A DNA stretch of 64,000 nt from Pseudomonas viridiflava (lineage in GTDB: Bacteria; Pseudomonadota; Gammaproteobacteria; Pseudomonadales; Pseudomonadaceae), in NCBI RefSeq assembly GCF_900590755.1, contig NZ_UUOC01000023.1, forward strand, positions 186,001 through 250,000. The letters run 5' to 3'. Every line of letters starts with the position of its first letter. Positions within the stretch are counted from its first letter, which is position 1. A program made the position numbers and the translations under genes. Positions 8,064 to 24,973 of the stretch are shown here, piece after piece. The notes under the pieces are model-generated. The model did not search any database and was not told the DNA's origin. It worked only from the letters and a program-made list of their open reading frames with translations.

Positions 8064-9983
8064 ATGGGCAGAATTATCGGTATCGACCTGGGGACCACCA
8101 ACTCCTGCGTCTCCATTCTGGAAAACGGTAACGTCAAAGTAATCGAGAACGCCGAAGGCACTCGTACTACACCTTCGATCATCGCTTACGCAAACGACGG
8201 CGAAATCCTCGTCGGTCAGTCGGCCAAGCGTCAGGCAGTGACCAATCCGCATAACACCCTGTACGCGGTGAAGCGTCTGATCGGTCGTCGTTTTGACGAA
8301 GAAGTCGTGCAGAAAGACATCCAGATGGTCCCTTACAAGATCGTCAAGGCTGACAACGGCGACGCATGGGTCGAAGTCAACGGTCAGAAAATGGCACCTC
8401 CTCAGATTTCCGCTGAAATCCTGAAGAAGATGAAGAAGACTGCTGAAGACTACCTCGGCGAAGCAGTGACTGAAGCGGTGATCACCGTTCCGGCCTACTT
8501 CAACGACAGTCAACGTCAGGCGACCAAAGATGCCGGCCGCATCGCCGGTCTGGACGTAAAACGTATCATCAACGAGCCAACCGCAGCTGCTCTGGCTTAC
8601 GGTATGGACAAAGCGAAAGGCGACCACACTGTCATCGTTTATGACCTGGGTGGCGGTACTTTCGACGTTTCGGTTATCGAAATTGCTGAAGTTGACGGCG
8701 AGCACCAGTTTGAAGTGTTGGCGACCAACGGCGACACGTTCCTGGGTGGTGAAGACTTCGACATCCGTCTGATCGACTACCTCGTTGACGAATTCAAGAA
8801 AGAAAGCGGCATGAACCTCAAAGGTGATCCGCTGGCCATGCAGCGCCTGAAAGAGGCCGCTGAGAAAGCCAAGATCGAATTGTCTTCGAGCATGCAGACC
8901 GACGTTAACCTGCCGTACATCACTGCAGACGCTACCGGTCCTAAGCACTTGAACGTGAAAATCTCCCGTTCGAAGCTGGAATCGTTGGTTGAAGACCTGG
9001 TTCAGCGCACCATCGAACCTTGCCGCACTGCTCTGAAAGACGCTGGTATCGACATCGGCGCGATCAACGACGTGATCCTGGTCGGTGGTCAGACTCGTAT
9101 GCCGCTGGTTCAGAAGCTGGTTACAGAGTTCTTCGGCAAAGAAGCACGTAAAGACGTTAACCCGGACGAAGCGGTTGCAATGGGTGCTGCTATCCAGGGC
9201 GCTGTATTGGCTGGCGATGTGAAAGACGTTCTGCTGCTGGACGTAAGCCCGCTGACCCTGGGTATCGAAACCATGGGCGGCGTGATGACTGCGCTGATCG
9301 AGAAAAACACCACGATTCCTACCAAGAAATCGCAAGTGTTCTCGACTGCCGACGACAACCAGGGCGCCGTGACCATTCACGTGCTGCAGGGCGAGCGTAA
9401 GCAAGCCGGTCAGAACAAGTCTCTGGGCAAGTTCGACCTGGCCGAGATTCCACCAGCACCACGTGGCGTTCCACAGATCGAAGTTACTTTCGACATCGAC
9501 GCCAACGGCATCCTGCACGTAGGCGCCAAAGACAAGGCGACCGGCAAGCAGCAGTCGATCGTGATCAAGGCGAACTCGGGTCTGTCCGAGGAAGAAATTC
9601 AGCAGATGGTTCGTGATGCTGAAGTCAACGCTGAAGAAGATCGCAAGTTCGAAGAGCTGGCCGCTGCCCGCAACCAGGGCGACGCACTGGTTCACTCGAC
9701 TCGCAAAATGATCTCCGACGCTGGCGACAAAGTCACTGCCGAAGAAAAAACTGCGATCGAAGCTGCGCTGGTTGCTCTGGAAGCCGCTGTCAAAGGCGAC
9801 GACAAAGCTGCGATCGAAGCCAAGGTTGAAGAGCTGTCCAAGGTCTCGGCGCCAGTTGCACAGAAAATGTACGCCGAGCAGGCCGAGCAGCCACAAGGTG
9901 GTGCTCAGGCGGCGAAGGAAGAAGCCAAGCCTGCTGACGACGTTGTCGATGCAGAGTTTGAAGAAGTGAAAGAAAACAAGTAA
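8064..9983 (+). CDS. dnaK: Chaperone DnaK (Hsp70)
   Basis: ATP-driven Hsp70 chaperone, 639 residues. The nucleotide-binding domain opens with [16 protein letters not shown] phosphate loop 1 ([14 protein letters not shown], about residues 4-17). It also has [16 protein letters not shown] (about 191-206) and VGGQTRMP. The interdomain linker [16 protein letters not shown] (about 387-402) precedes the substrate-binding and lid domains, and the acidic end [15 protein letters not shown] is the standard DnaK tail. The ATG at 8064 follows GGGAGAG. It has its own consensus RpoH promoter in addition to read-through from grpE. Confidence 0.99.
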   Translation: MGRIIGIDLGTTNSCVSILENGNVKVIENAEGTRTTPSIIAYANDGEILVGQSAKRQAVTNPHNTLYAVKRLIGRRFDEEVVQKDIQMVPYKIVKADNGDAWVEVNGQKMAPPQISAEILKKMKKTAEDYLGEAVTEAVITVPAYFNDSQRQATKDAGRIAGLDVKRIINEPTAAALAYGMDKAKGDHTVIVYDLGGGTFDVSVIEIAEVDGEHQFEVLATNGDTFLGGEDFDIRLIDYLVDEFKKESGMNLKGDPLAMQRLKEAAEKAKIELSSSMQTDVNLPYITADATGPKHLNVKISRSKLESLVEDLVQRTIEPCRTALKDAGIDIGAINDVILVGGQTRMPLVQKLVTEFFGKEARKDVNPDEAVAMGAAIQGAVLAGDVKDVLLLDVSPLTLGIETMGGVMTALIEKNTTIPTKKSQVFSTADDNQGAVTIHVLQGERKQAGQNKSLGKFDLAEIPPAPRGVPQIEVTFDIDANGILHVGAKDKATGKQQSIVIKANSGLSEEEIQQMVRDAEVNAEEDRKFEELAAARNQGDALVHSTRKMISDAGDKVTAEEKTAIEAALVALEAAVKGDDKAAIEAKVEELSKVSAPVAQKMYAEQAEQPQGGAQAAKEEAKPADDVVDAEFEEVKENK

Positions 9984-10308
9984 GCGCAGGCTCACTTGCA
10001 AGCCAGTTGCCCGCTTTCGGGCGGTGACTGGTAGGATGTCGCCGCGCGGGAGCTTGCTCCCGCGTTGGCGTGTCTGGAACAAGCGAATTTTTTCAGGTCA
10101 GTGGTTATGTACCGCTGGCTCATGTGGCAAGGCCGTTATGCTCCTGCATGGCGGCTTGTTCTGCCGCTTTCTCGGTCAGCCTGACCGATGAATTGAAGAC
10201 CAGGATCGTTGAATTGACGTGAGTTGGGTCCGGGCCTGTATGGGGCTCAACGAGTTTGGCAAGGCTCAGGAGGGTTTTGCCGGACGTCCTCAAGAGTGCG
10301 GAAGAATT
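9984..10308. other. dnaK-dnaJ spacer with two hairpins
   Basis: A 325-base gap. It holds an imperfect hairpin with stem CCCG/CGGG (about 10005-10033) and a perfect stem GCGGGAGC-TT-GCTCCCGC (about 10045-10064) preceded by GTAGGAT, resembling a degenerate half REP. No T-run follows either, so these may attenuate or process the transcript rather than terminate it. No coding frame or clear RpoH site was seen. Confidence 0.45.
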
Positions 10309-11445
10309 ATGGCAAAGCGTGACTATTACGAAGTATTGGGGGTGGAGCGAGGCTCCAGCGAGGCAGATCTGAAGAAGGCTTATCGTCGTCTGGCGATGAA
10401 GCATCACCCTGATCGCAATCCTGATGACAAGGCGTCGGAAGAGCTTTTCAAAGAGGCCAACGAGGCCTACGAAGTTCTTTCCGATGCAAGCAAGCGTGCG
10501 TCCTACGACCAGTACGGTCATGCCGGTGTTGATCCGAGCATGGGTGGTGGTGGTTTCGGTGGTGGCGCGGGCGGTGCGAATTTCTCCGACATTTTCGGCG
10601 ATGTATTCAGCGACTTCTTCGGTGGTGGCCGCGGTGGCGGCGGTGGACGTGGCGGCGCACAGCGCGGCAGCGATCTGCGCTACACCCTTGAGCTGAATCT
10701 CGAAGAAGCTGTGCGCGGCACGACGGTCAATATCCGCGTTCCGACGCTGGTCAACTGCAAGCCGTGCGACGGTTCCGGCGCCAAGAAAGGCTCTTCGCCT
10801 GTTACCTGCCCGACGTGCGGCGGTATTGGTCAGGTCCGTATGCAGCAAGGTTTCTTCTCGGTGCAGCAAACCTGTCCGCGTTGCCACGGCCACGGCAAAA
10901 TCATTTCCGACCCGTGCGATTCCTGCCACGGCGAAGGGCGTGTTGAAGAATACAAAACCCTGTCTGTCAAAGTGCCGCCTGGCGTTGATACCGGTGATCG
11001 CATTCGCCTGTCGGGTGAAGGCGAGGCGGGTACTCAAGGTGGGCCGACGGGCGATCTGTATGTCGTGATCAATGTTCGCGAGCACGCGATTTTCCAGCGC
11101 GACGGCAAGCATCTGTTCTGCGAAGTGCCGATCAGCTTCACTGACGCGGCCCTGGGCGGCGAGCTTGAAGTGCCGACCCTGGATGGTCGCGTCAAACTGA
11201 AGATTCCCGAGGGTACGCAGACCGGCAAGCAATTCCGTCTGCGCGGCAAAGGCGTTGCGCCGGTACGTGGCGGTGGTGCAGGTGACTTGATGTGCCGTGT
11301 GGCCGTCGAAACCCCAGTCAATCTGGGTCGTCGTCAGCGCGAACTGCTGGAAGAGTTCCGCTCCACGCTTGAGGGCGACAGCTCTCACTCTCCGAAAGCC
11401 ACGGGCTGGTTTGACGGTGTAAAGCGTTTCTTCGGCGATCTGTAA
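10309..11445 (+). CDS. dnaJ: Co-chaperone DnaJ (Hsp40)
   Basis: Type I J-protein, 378 residues, that delivers substrates to DnaK and stimulates its ATPase. The J domain (1-70) carries the HPD motif ([11 protein letters not shown], about residues 30-40). A Gly/Phe-rich linker (about 76-120) and four zinc-binding CxxCxGxG repeats follow: [32 protein letters not shown] (about 148-210). The ATG at 10309 is chosen because [12 protein letters not shown] is the universal DnaJ start. It is the third gene of the chaperone cluster, 20 bases from dapB. Confidence 0.98.
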   Translation: MAKRDYYEVLGVERGSSEADLKKAYRRLAMKHHPDRNPDDKASEELFKEANEAYEVLSDASKRASYDQYGHAGVDPSMGGGGFGGGAGGANFSDIFGDVFSDFFGGGRGGGGGRGGAQRGSDLRYTLELNLEEAVRGTTVNIRVPTLVNCKPCDGSGAKKGSSPVTCPTCGGIGQVRMQQGFFSVQQTCPRCHGHGKIISDPCDSCHGEGRVEEYKTLSVKVPPGVDTGDRIRLSGEGEAGTQGGPTGDLYVVINVREHAIFQRDGKHLFCEVPISFTDAALGGELEVPTLDGRVKLKIPEGTQTGKQFRLRGKGVAPVRGGGAGDLMCRVAVETPVNLGRRQRELLEEFRSTLEGDSSHSPKATGWFDGVKRFFGDL

Positions 11446-11453
11446 GGCTTTAA

Positions 11454-12269
<816 letters not shown>

Positions 12270-12288
12270 TCGCCTGATCATGCAGCAG

Positions 12289-12330
12289 AGGCGCAACCCT
12301 TTAACAACAGGGTTTGCGCCTTCTATTTCC
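12289..12330 (+). terminator. Terminator after dapB
   Basis: Stem AGGCGCAACCCT (12289-12300) with AGGGTTTGCGCCT (12309-12321), followed by a pyrimidine-rich TTCTATTTCC tract. Confidence 0.8.
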
Positions 12331-12421
12331 CCCTTGAGGGAACTTCTGTCGCAATCCTCCGTCTTTTTGCCTCATTGGCGGTAGACCAAAATAGCCTTTT
12401 TCTGTAAGCTACAGCTTTAGT

Positions 12422-12492
12422 GTGTCCACTAAAAGCGCGCAGATGATTCGATAAGAAAGCGGGGTGACGTAACTACGTCATTCCGCTTTTTT
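12422..12492 (+). promoter_or_regulatory. carA leader: candidate attenuator with minileader
   Basis: A strong hairpin (AAAGCGG 12456-12462 with CCGCTTT 12483-12489, inner TGACGT/ACGTCA) ends in a six-T run at 12487-12492, 45 bases before the carA start. It has the form of an intrinsic terminator inside the leader. A 10-codon frame, [10 protein letters not shown], starts with GTG at 12422 and ends just before the hairpin, though it lacks a clear ribosome site. Attenuation by pyrimidine or arginine supply is inference; the hairpin is directly visible. Confidence 0.55.
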
Positions 12493-12537
12493 GCAACCTG
12501 CGAACGCCCTTTCAGGCTTTACTTACGGGAGGTCTTC

Positions 12538-13674
12538 TTGACTAAGCCAGCCATACTCGCCCTTGCTGATGGCAGCATTTTTCGCGGCGAAGCCATTGGA
12601 GCCGACGGTCAAACCGTTGGTGAGGTAGTGTTTAACACTGCCATGACCGGCTATCAGGAAATCCTTACCGATCCTTCCTACGCCCAGCAAATCGTTACTC
12701 TGACTTACCCGCACATCGGTAACACCGGCACCACACCTGAAGATGCTGAATCTGATCGTGTCTGGTCCGCTGGTCTTGTGATTCGCGACCTGCCGCTGGT
12801 TGCCAGCAACTGGCGCAACAAGATGTCACTGGGTGATTACCTCAAGGCCAATGGTGTTGTCGCCATCGCCGGTATCGACACCCGTCGCCTGACCCGCATC
12901 CTGCGTGAGAAAGGCGCACAGAACGGCTGCATCATGGCCGGTGACGATATTTCCGAAGAAGCCGCAATCGCAGCAGCGCGCGGCTTCCCGGGCTTGAAAG
13001 GCATGGACCTGGCGAAAGTCGTCAGCGTCAAGGAAAGCTACGAGTGGCGTTCCAGCGTCTGGTCGCTCAAGACTGATAGTTGCCCGGAAATCCCGGCCGC
13101 TGACCTGAAATACCACGTCGTTGCCTACGATTACGGCGTCAAGGTCAACATCCTGCGCATGCTGGTCGAGCGCGGCTGCCGCATCACCGTGGTGCCGGCC
13201 CAGACTCCAGCAAGCGAAGTTCTGGCACTCAAGCCAGATGGCGTGTTCCTGTCCAACGGCCCTGGTGATCCTGAGCCTTGTGACTACGCGATTCAGGCCA
13301 TCAAGGAAGTCCTGGAAACCGATACTCCGGTATTCGGTATCTGTCTGGGTCACCAGTTGCTGGCCCTGGCCTCCGGTGCCAAGACAGTCAAGATGGGTCA
13401 CGGCCACCACGGTGCCAACCACCCGGTTCAGGATCTGGACACTGGCGTCGTAATGATCACCAGCCAGAACCACGGGTTCGCGGTTGATGAAGCAACATTG
13501 CCTGGCAATGTTCGCGCCATCCACAAATCGCTGTTTGACGGTAGCTTGCAAGGTATCGAACGCACCGACAAGGACGCGTTCAGCTTCCAGGGTCACCCTG
13601 AAGCTAGCCCGGGTCCTGCTGATGTGGCTCCGCTGTTTGATCGCTTCATCGAAACCATGGCCAAGCGACGCTGA
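12538..13674 (+). CDS. carA: Carbamoyl-phosphate synthase small subunit CarA
   Basis: Glutaminase subunit that feeds ammonia to CarB for arginine and pyrimidine synthesis; 378 residues. The N-terminal half interacts with CarB. The C-terminal class I amidotransferase domain has the nucleophile in [10 protein letters not shown] (about residues 266-275) and the His/Glu in [11 protein letters not shown] (about 350-360). Translation begins at TTG (12538), with GGGAGG 6 bases upstream; [11 protein letters not shown] is the normal N-terminus. It is expressed with carB and greA, behind the leader hairpin at 12456-12492. Confidence 0.97.
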   Translation: MTKPAILALADGSIFRGEAIGADGQTVGEVVFNTAMTGYQEILTDPSYAQQIVTLTYPHIGNTGTTPEDAESDRVWSAGLVIRDLPLVASNWRNKMSLGDYLKANGVVAIAGIDTRRLTRILREKGAQNGCIMAGDDISEEAAIAAARGFPGLKGMDLAKVVSVKESYEWRSSVWSLKTDSCPEIPAADLKYHVVAYDYGVKVNILRMLVERGCRITVVPAQTPASEVLALKPDGVFLSNGPGDPEPCDYAIQAIKEVLETDTPVFGICLGHQLLALASGAKTVKMGHGHHGANHPVQDLDTGVVMITSQNHGFAVDEATLPGNVRAIHKSLFDGSLQGIERTDKDAFSFQGHPEASPGPADVAPLFDRFIETMAKRR

Positions 13675-13804
13675 GCGGTTGCCTTGAGAATGTAATGCGC
13701 AGTGGCCGGGCCGGACCTGAACACACGTTCGGCGAAGACCGCCCGGCACTGCAGAGAAATTCAAGACGGCTTGCCGACTGACCTACGGATTTGAGTGACA
13801 ACCC

Positions 13805-17022
<3,218 letters not shown>

Positions 17023-17026
<4 letters not shown>

Positions 17027-17499
17027 TCAAATATCCAATGACAGTCCAGGGCGCCAAAGCCCTGGAAGAAGAACATGCTCACCTCACCAAGGTCGTGCGC
17101 CCCAAGCTGAGCCAGGACATTGGCACAGCTCGCGAACTGGGTGACTTGAAGGAAAACGCCGAGTACCACGCTGCCCGCGAGCAGCAAGGTATGGTTGAAG
17201 CGCGGATTCGTGACATCGAAGGCCGGATTCAGAATCAGGTCATCATTGATGTCACCGCCATCCCTCACACCGGCAAAGTGATTTTCGGCACCACCGTGGA
17301 AATCGCCAATGTCGAGACGGATGAGCGCGTCACCTATCACATCGTGGGTGAGGATGAGGCTGACTTCAAACTCGGTAAGATTTCGGTAGGCTCACCTTTG
17401 GCTCGCGCCTTGATCGCCAAGGAAGAGGGTGACGTGGTTGCCGTGAAGACGCCGGGTGGCGTGATCGAGTACGAGATTGTCACAGTCAGCCACATTTGA
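17023..17499 (+). CDS. greA: Transcript cleavage factor GreA
   Basis: Elongation factor that enters the RNA polymerase secondary channel and rescues backtracked complexes; 158 residues. The N-terminal coiled coil bears the acidic tip in [18 protein letters not shown] (about residues 37-54), with the catalytic Asp and Glu in DLKENAEY. The C-terminal FKBP-like domain includes [20 protein letters not shown] (about 107-126). The ATG overlaps the carB stop, so translation is coupled; this carAB-greA link is established in P. aeruginosa. Confidence 0.98.
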
Positions 17500-17527
17500 C
17501 TTGAGCCGCCCACATCCAGTGGGCGCA

Positions 17528-17920
17528 ATGACCTGGCAACTCTCCCAGATGTTCTGGGTGGGTGGCCTGGTTTTGCTGCATCTGGCTATTCTGACGGTGC
17601 TGGACCAGACAGGTCTGGTGCCGTTGCTGATCAAAGGCTTCGTCGGTATTCCAGGCGCACTGCTGGTCGGATTTGCAGCATTGTGCGCAATGGTGCAGAT
17701 GGTGGTACTGATCAGGATTGAGCGCGTTTCGAGTGTCTGGCGGGATGTGCGAGGGCTGTTGCTGTTGGTCGCGCTGTTTTCTGCGGTCAGCTACTACGGC
17801 CTGCGGCATTGGTTGCCCGATGCTGTGCATTGGCTATTGATGAGTTATCTGTTTCTAGGCCTGGCTGGCTTGTTGCTGGTCTTGCAGCCCGTACCGGGAA
17901 GAGGCAACAGGGCGCGCTGA
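17528..17920 (+). CDS. Small four-helix membrane protein, function unknown
   Basis: A 130-residue hydrophobic protein with about four predicted transmembrane segments (about residues 10-27, 35-58, 75-92 and 98-120), separated by short basic loops such as RIERVSSVWRDVRG. It occupies the slot of the conserved gene after greA in P. aeruginosa. The start is uncertain: the ATG at 17528 gives MTWQLSQMFW, while a TTG at 17477 would add 17 residues and overlap greA. A hairpin (GCCCAC ... GTGGGC, 17506-17523) sits just before the ATG. I do not recognise a function. Confidence 0.7.
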   Translation: MTWQLSQMFWVGGLVLLHLAILTVLDQTGLVPLLIKGFVGIPGALLVGFAALCAMVQMVVLIRIERVSSVWRDVRGLLLLVALFSAVSYYGLRHWLPDAVHWLLMSYLFLGLAGLLLVLQPVPGRGNRAR

Positions 17921-17941
17921 TGCGGCCCTGGCTTCGTTTTA

Positions 17942-18250
17942 TCAGTGTGCGCGGTGTACGTTTGAAAGCTGTTTGTTAACCTTTGGGTTCTTGCGATAGA
18001 TCAACGCCATTTTGCCGATGACCTGCACAAGATCCGCGGTGCCGACCTTGCACAATTCTGCAATGGTCTGCAGACGGCTTTCGCGGTCGAGGATGTTGAG
18101 CTTGATCTTGATCAGCTCGTGATCGCTCAATGCGCGTTCCAGTTCGGCTAACACACCTTCAGTCAAACCATTGTCAGCCACGATCAATACCGGTTTCAGA
18201 TGGTGGCCAATGGATTTGTACTGTTTCTTCTGCTCTTGAGTGAGCGGCAT
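17942..18250 (-). CDS. yhbY: YhbY-family (CRM domain) RNA-binding protein
   Basis: A 102-residue CRM-domain protein of the YhbY type, associated with pre-50S ribosomal particles in E. coli. It begins MPLTQEQKKQYKSIGHHLKP and has the GxxG-like loop followed by LIKIKLN (about residues 46-52) and VQVIGKMALIYRKNP (about 76-90). It is convergent with the greA operon and divergent from rlmE across about 100 bases, as in many gammaproteobacteria. No unusual features. Confidence 0.93.
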   Translation of the reverse strand: MPLTQEQKKQYKSIGHHLKPVLIVADNGLTEGVLAELERALSDHELIKIKLNILDRESRLQTIAELCKVGTADLVQVIGKMALIYRKNPKVNKQLSNVHRAH

Positions 18251-18354
18251 AATCTGACCCCTGCGTCTGATCTTGTAAAAAGCGGCGGCCAGTTTACCCG
18301 AGCGAGTCCGGGACCGCCCACTTAATCACGACTCGTTTATTTTTGAGGTGCCCC

Positions 18355-19005
18355 GTGGCCCGTTCCAAGACAAGCCATAACTGGCTCAAAGAACACTTCG
18401 ACGACAAATACGTCAAAATGGCGCAAAAGGACGGCTACCGTTCGCGCGCCAGTTACAAGCTTCTGGAGATCCAGGAAAAGGACAAAATCATCCGTCCGGG
18501 CATGACCGTGATCGACCTCGGCGCCGCGCCGGGTGGCTGGTCGCAGGTGACCAGTCGTCTGATTGGTGGTCAGGGTCGCCTCATCGCGTCCGATATCCTT
18601 GAAATGGACAGCATCCCTGATGTGACCTTCATTCAAGGGGATTTCACTGAGGATGCGGTGCTGGCTCAGATCCTGGACGCCGTTGGTAATACACAAGTAG
18701 ACCTTGTGATTTCCGATATGGCCCCCAATATGAGTGGATTGAGCGCTGTCGATATGCCGCGAGCGATGTTTCTTTGCGAGCTGGCACTCGATCTGGCCGG
18801 GCGGGTTCTGCGTCCAGGTGGTGATTTCCTGATCAAGGTCTTCCAGGGTGAAGGCTTCGATACCTACCACAAGGACATCCGGAAGCTGTTCGACAAAGTG
18901 CAGATGCGCAAGCCGTTGTCGTCGCGCGATCGTTCCCGTGAGCAGTATCTGCTGGGTCGCGGCTTCAAAGGTATAGATGGCTCGGAGAGCATCGAGCGTT
19001 TTTGA
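18355..19005 (+). CDS. rlmE: 23S rRNA 2'-O-ribose U2552 methyltransferase RlmE (FtsJ)
   Basis: SAM-dependent methylase of U2552 in the 23S A-loop; 216 residues. The SAM motif is [13 protein letters not shown] (about residues 50-62). The catalytic K-D-K-E tetrad is met by a Lys near residue 37, DMAPNMSG (about 121-128), [10 protein letters not shown] (about 160-169) and a distal Glu. Translation starts at GTG 18355 behind [15 protein letters not shown] matches family starts. It precedes ftsH by 183 bases, the usual rlmE-ftsH order. Confidence 0.97.
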   Translation: MARSKTSHNWLKEHFDDKYVKMAQKDGYRSRASYKLLEIQEKDKIIRPGMTVIDLGAAPGGWSQVTSRLIGGQGRLIASDILEMDSIPDVTFIQGDFTEDAVLAQILDAVGNTQVDLVISDMAPNMSGLSAVDMPRAMFLCELALDLAGRVLRPGGDFLIKVFQGEGFDTYHKDIRKLFDKVQMRKPLSSRDRSREQYLLGRGFKGIDGSESIERF

Positions 19006-19083
19006 GCGTGAGCGATAGATTTTTTTAAATGGCCTTGTCGATGCAGCATCACCGAGCATCGTGTAGTCAAAGTTTCACAAAGG

Positions 19084-19113
19084 GTTACAGACGGCGCCTG
19101 CCACATCTGTAAC
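19084..19113 (+). promoter_or_regulatory. Inverted repeat upstream of ftsH
   Basis: GTTACAGA (19084-19091), 14 bases, TCTGTAAC (19106-19113): a perfect 8-bp dyad about 76 bases before the ftsH start. It could be an operator or an RNA stem; the partner is unknown. Confidence 0.35.
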
Positions 19114-19188
19114 ATCTGTAGTAAGTTAGGCCGGTGAATATCATGCGAGGCACGCTCCTGCGTGGAGCTTGCTTCAGAGGGTAGCTAA

Positions 19189-21108
<1,920 letters not shown>

Positions 21109-21116
21109 GGCCTGAC

Positions 21117-21968
21117 ATGACTTCTGTGCTGTACCCAACCCGGTTGCCTTGCGGCAACCGGGTTCTTGATTTGGCCCATACGCATGTTATGGGCATTCTC
21201 AATGCCACCCCTGATTCCTTCTCCGATGGCGGTCGCTATACGCTTCTTGATGCTGCGCTGCGTCATGCAGAGGCGATGGTTGCTGCGGGCGCTACGCTGA
21301 TCGACGTCGGTGGCGAGTCTACTCGTCCTGGTGCGCTTGTCGTTACACCTTCCGAAGAGCTTGAGCGGGTTGCGCCGGTGGTCGAGGCGCTCAATCGTGA
21401 GCTGGATGTCATTATCTCGGTTGATACCTCCACGCCAGCGGTGATCACGGAGACGGCTCGTCTCGGTGCCGGGTTGATCAATGATGTTCGCTCGTTGCGG
21501 CGAGAGGGTGCGCTTGAGGCTGCTGCTGCAACCGGCCTGCCGGTGTGCCTGATGCACATGCTTGGCGAGCCCGGAGACATGCAAGACAATCCTCAGTACG
21601 AAAACCTGCTGGGTGAGGTCAGTGCTTTCTTGCGTGAGCGCATCCAGCAATGTGTGTTGGCAGGTATTCCCAATGAGCGGATTATTCTTGATCCCGGCTT
21701 TGGCTTCGCCAAAAGCCTCGACCATAATCTGAGTCTGTTCAAGCATATGCAGGAGCTGCACGCGCTGGGTCGCCCGCTGTTGGTCGGTGTGTCGCGCAAG
21801 AGCATGATTGGCGGGGCCTTGGGTCGGCCGGTTGGAGAGCGCCTGTTTGGCGGTCTGGCGCTTGCAGCGCTGGCGATGACCAAAGGTGCAAAAATTTTGC
21901 GTGTGCACGACGTTGCCGAAACGGTTGATGTCGTGCGCATGATTGCCGCCGTTGAAGCGGCGCAGTAA
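21117..21968 (+). CDS. folP: Dihydropteroate synthase FolP
   Basis: Condenses 6-hydroxymethyl-dihydropterin pyrophosphate with p-aminobenzoate; target of sulfonamides; 283 residues. TIM-barrel signatures are MGILNATPDSFSDGG (about residues 22-36), DVGGESTRPGA (about 63-73), DPGFGFAKS (about 190-198) and GVSRKSM (about 225-231). It sits 8 bases after ftsH and 15 before glmM, the conserved ftsH-folP-glmM operon. FolK of the same pathway is at 47843-48337. Confidence 0.98.
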   Translation: MTSVLYPTRLPCGNRVLDLAHTHVMGILNATPDSFSDGGRYTLLDAALRHAEAMVAAGATLIDVGGESTRPGALVVTPSEELERVAPVVEALNRELDVIISVDTSTPAVITETARLGAGLINDVRSLRREGALEAAAATGLPVCLMHMLGEPGDMQDNPQYENLLGEVSAFLRERIQQCVLAGIPNERIILDPGFGFAKSLDHNLSLFKHMQELHALGRPLLVGVSRKSMIGGALGRPVGERLFGGLALAALAMTKGAKILRVHDVAETVDVVRMIAAVEAAQ

Positions 21969-21983
21969 GAATACGGAGCACTC

Positions 21984-23324
21984 ATGACTACAAAAAAATA
22001 TTTCGGTACCGACGGTATCCGCGGTCGAGTGGGTCAATTTCCGATCACTCCCGAATTCATGCTGAAACTGGGTTGGGCAGCCGGGATGGCGTTCCGCCGT
22101 CTGGGCGCATGCCGCATTCTGGTTGGTAAAGACACGCGGATTTCCGGCTACATGTTTGAGTCCGCCCTTGAGGCCGGGCTTTCCGCCGCAGGTGCCGATG
22201 TGATGTTGCTGGGGCCGATGCCGACGCCAGCCATCGCCTATCTGACCCGTACCTTCCATGCCGAAGCCGGGATCGTGATCAGCGCATCGCACAATCCGCA
22301 CTACGACAATGGCATCAAGTTCTTCTCCGGCCAGGGCACCAAGCTGCCTGACGAAATTGAGCTGATGATCGAGGAGCTGATGGATGCTCCGATGACCGTG
22401 GTCGAGTCGGAAAAGCTGGGCAAGGTTTCGCGTATCAATGACGCAGCCGGCCGCTATATCGAGTTCTGCAAAAGCAGCGTGCCTACCAGTACCGATTTCG
22501 CGGGCCTGAAGCTGGTCGTCGACTGTGCTCACGGGGCGACCTATAAAGTGGCGCCCAACGTGTTCCGCGAGCTTGGCGCACAAGTGACTGTCTTGTCAGC
22601 ACAGCCTGACGGGTTGAACATCAACGAAAACTGCGGCTCGACTCATATGGGCGCGTTGCAGGCTGCGGTGCTTGCCGGGCATGCGGACCTTGGCATCGGT
22701 TTCGATGGCGATGGCGACCGGGTATTGATGGTCGACCACACCGGAGCAGTGGTTGATGGTGATGAGCTGCTGTTCATCATCGCTCGTGATCTTCATGCTC
22801 GGGGCCGTCTGCAAGGCGGTGTGGTTGGCACATTGATGAGCAATCTGGGTCTTGAGTTGGCGCTGGCTGATCTGGATATCCCGTTTGTGCGCGCCAATGT
22901 GGGTGACCGTTACGTCATCGCCGAGCTGCTGGAACGCAACTGGCAGGTCGGCGGCGAGAATTCGGGCCATGTGGTCTGCTTCCAGCACACGACTACCGGT
23001 GACGCGATCATCGCCGCGCTTCAGGTGCTGCTCGCCCTGCGTCGTAATGGCGAGAGCCTCGCTCAGGCGCGCCAGGGGCTGCGCAAGTGCCCGCAGGTGC
23101 TGATCAATGTTCGGTTTGCGGGCGGCATCGATCCGGTGACCCATCCCGCCGTGCAGGAGGCTTGCGAGCGTGTAACGCAGGCAATGGCGGGGCGTGGTCG
23201 CGTGCTATTGCGTAAATCCGGCACTGAGCCGCTGGTGCGTGTGATGGTCGAAGGCGAGGACGAAGCTCAGGTCCGAGGCTATGCCGAAGAGCTGGCGAAG
23301 TTGGTCGGTGAAGTTTGCGCCTGA
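21984..23324 (+). CDS. glmM: Phosphoglucosamine mutase GlmM
   Basis: Converts glucosamine-6-phosphate to glucosamine-1-phosphate for UDP-GlcNAc synthesis; 446 residues. The phosphoserine loop is [13 protein letters not shown] (about residues 98-110), the metal site FDGDGDR (about 241-247), and the phosphate-binding C-terminal domain has [15 protein letters not shown] (about 411-425). A GGAG site lies 6 bases before the ATG. All catalytic motifs are intact, and position after folP is conserved. Confidence 0.98.
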   Translation: MTTKKYFGTDGIRGRVGQFPITPEFMLKLGWAAGMAFRRLGACRILVGKDTRISGYMFESALEAGLSAAGADVMLLGPMPTPAIAYLTRTFHAEAGIVISASHNPHYDNGIKFFSGQGTKLPDEIELMIEELMDAPMTVVESEKLGKVSRINDAAGRYIEFCKSSVPTSTDFAGLKLVVDCAHGATYKVAPNVFRELGAQVTVLSAQPDGLNINENCGSTHMGALQAAVLAGHADLGIGFDGDGDRVLMVDHTGAVVDGDELLFIIARDLHARGRLQGGVVGTLMSNLGLELALADLDIPFVRANVGDRYVIAELLERNWQVGGENSGHVVCFQHTTTGDAIIAALQVLLALRRNGESLAQARQGLRKCPQVLINVRFAGGIDPVTHPAVQEACERVTQAMAGRGRVLLRKSGTEPLVRVMVEGEDEAQVRGYAEELAKLVGEVCA

Positions 23325-23390
23325 TTTCGGCTTGCCAGTGTTGAAAGTGTTGGGTAACATCTGCGCCCACTTTGACCGACGAGGTACAGC

Positions 23391-24531
<1,141 letters not shown>

Positions 24532-24577
24532 GGTTTCAACAGGCAGTGATGTTCGAGGCTGCCAAAAGAGTTGTATT

Positions 24578-24663
24578 GCCGAGGTGGTGGAATTGGTAGA
24601 CACGCAACCTTGAGGTGGTTGTGCCCATAGGGTGTAGGGGTTCGAGTCCCCTTCTCGGTACCA
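24578..24663 (+). tRNA. tRNA-Leu (GAG)
   Basis: An 86-nt class II tRNA including encoded CCA. The anticodon arm CAACC-TTGAGGT-GGTTG gives GAG; a long variable arm and T-arm GGGGTTCGAGTCCCC follow. It lies between secG and the initiator tRNA gene. A stem AGCCCGC-TGTT-GCGGGCT with a T-rich tail follows at 24674-24695. Confidence 0.96.
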
Positions 24664-24673
24664 ATTATCGGAG

Positions 24674-24697
24674 AGCCCGCTGTTGCGGGCTTTCTTG
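24674..24697 (+). terminator. Terminator after tRNA-Leu
   Basis: AGCCCGC and GCGGGCT form a 7-bp GC stem with a four-base loop, followed by TTCTTG. Confidence 0.7.
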
Positions 24698-24758
24698 TAG
24701 GTGGAAGGTTACATTGACCCTGCAAGGGATCGGTCGTATACTTCCGCCCCAGCTTTGT

Positions 24759-24835
<77 letters not shown>

Positions 24836-24842
24836 GTTTAAG

Positions 24843-24867
24843 GAGCCCCTTTTAAGGGGCTTTTTGT
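24843..24867 (+). terminator. Terminator after tRNA-fMet
   Basis: AGCCCCTT and AAGGGGCT form a stem followed by TTTTTG. Confidence 0.85.
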
Positions 24868-24910
24868 TAGCTGGATACTTTCAACGCCGCTATTCGACGG
24901 CGTTTCAAGG

Positions 24911-24935
24911 ATGGGCGTTTCGCCCATTTTTTTAT
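24911..24935 (+). terminator. Second terminator-like hairpin in the rimP leader
   Basis: ATGGGCG-TTTC-GCCCAT followed by a seven-T run, 39 bases before the rimP start. As a terminator directly upstream of the nusA operon, it may be a control point for NusA autoregulation; that role is inference. Confidence 0.7.
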
Positions 24936-24973
24936 TTTGCATAGCATGCACATACATGCACGAGGGGGTTCAG

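Noticed and set aside
17477..17527. TTG start extending the small membrane protein into greA
   Set aside because: No convincing ribosome site, and the added residues are polar and overlap the greA 3' end; the ATG at 17528 was preferred.
19147..19165. AGGCACGCTCCTGC resembling a sigma-54 promoter before ftsH
   Set aside because: The GG-GC spacing is one base too short compared with TGGCAC-N5-TTGC, and ftsH is not expected to depend on RpoN.
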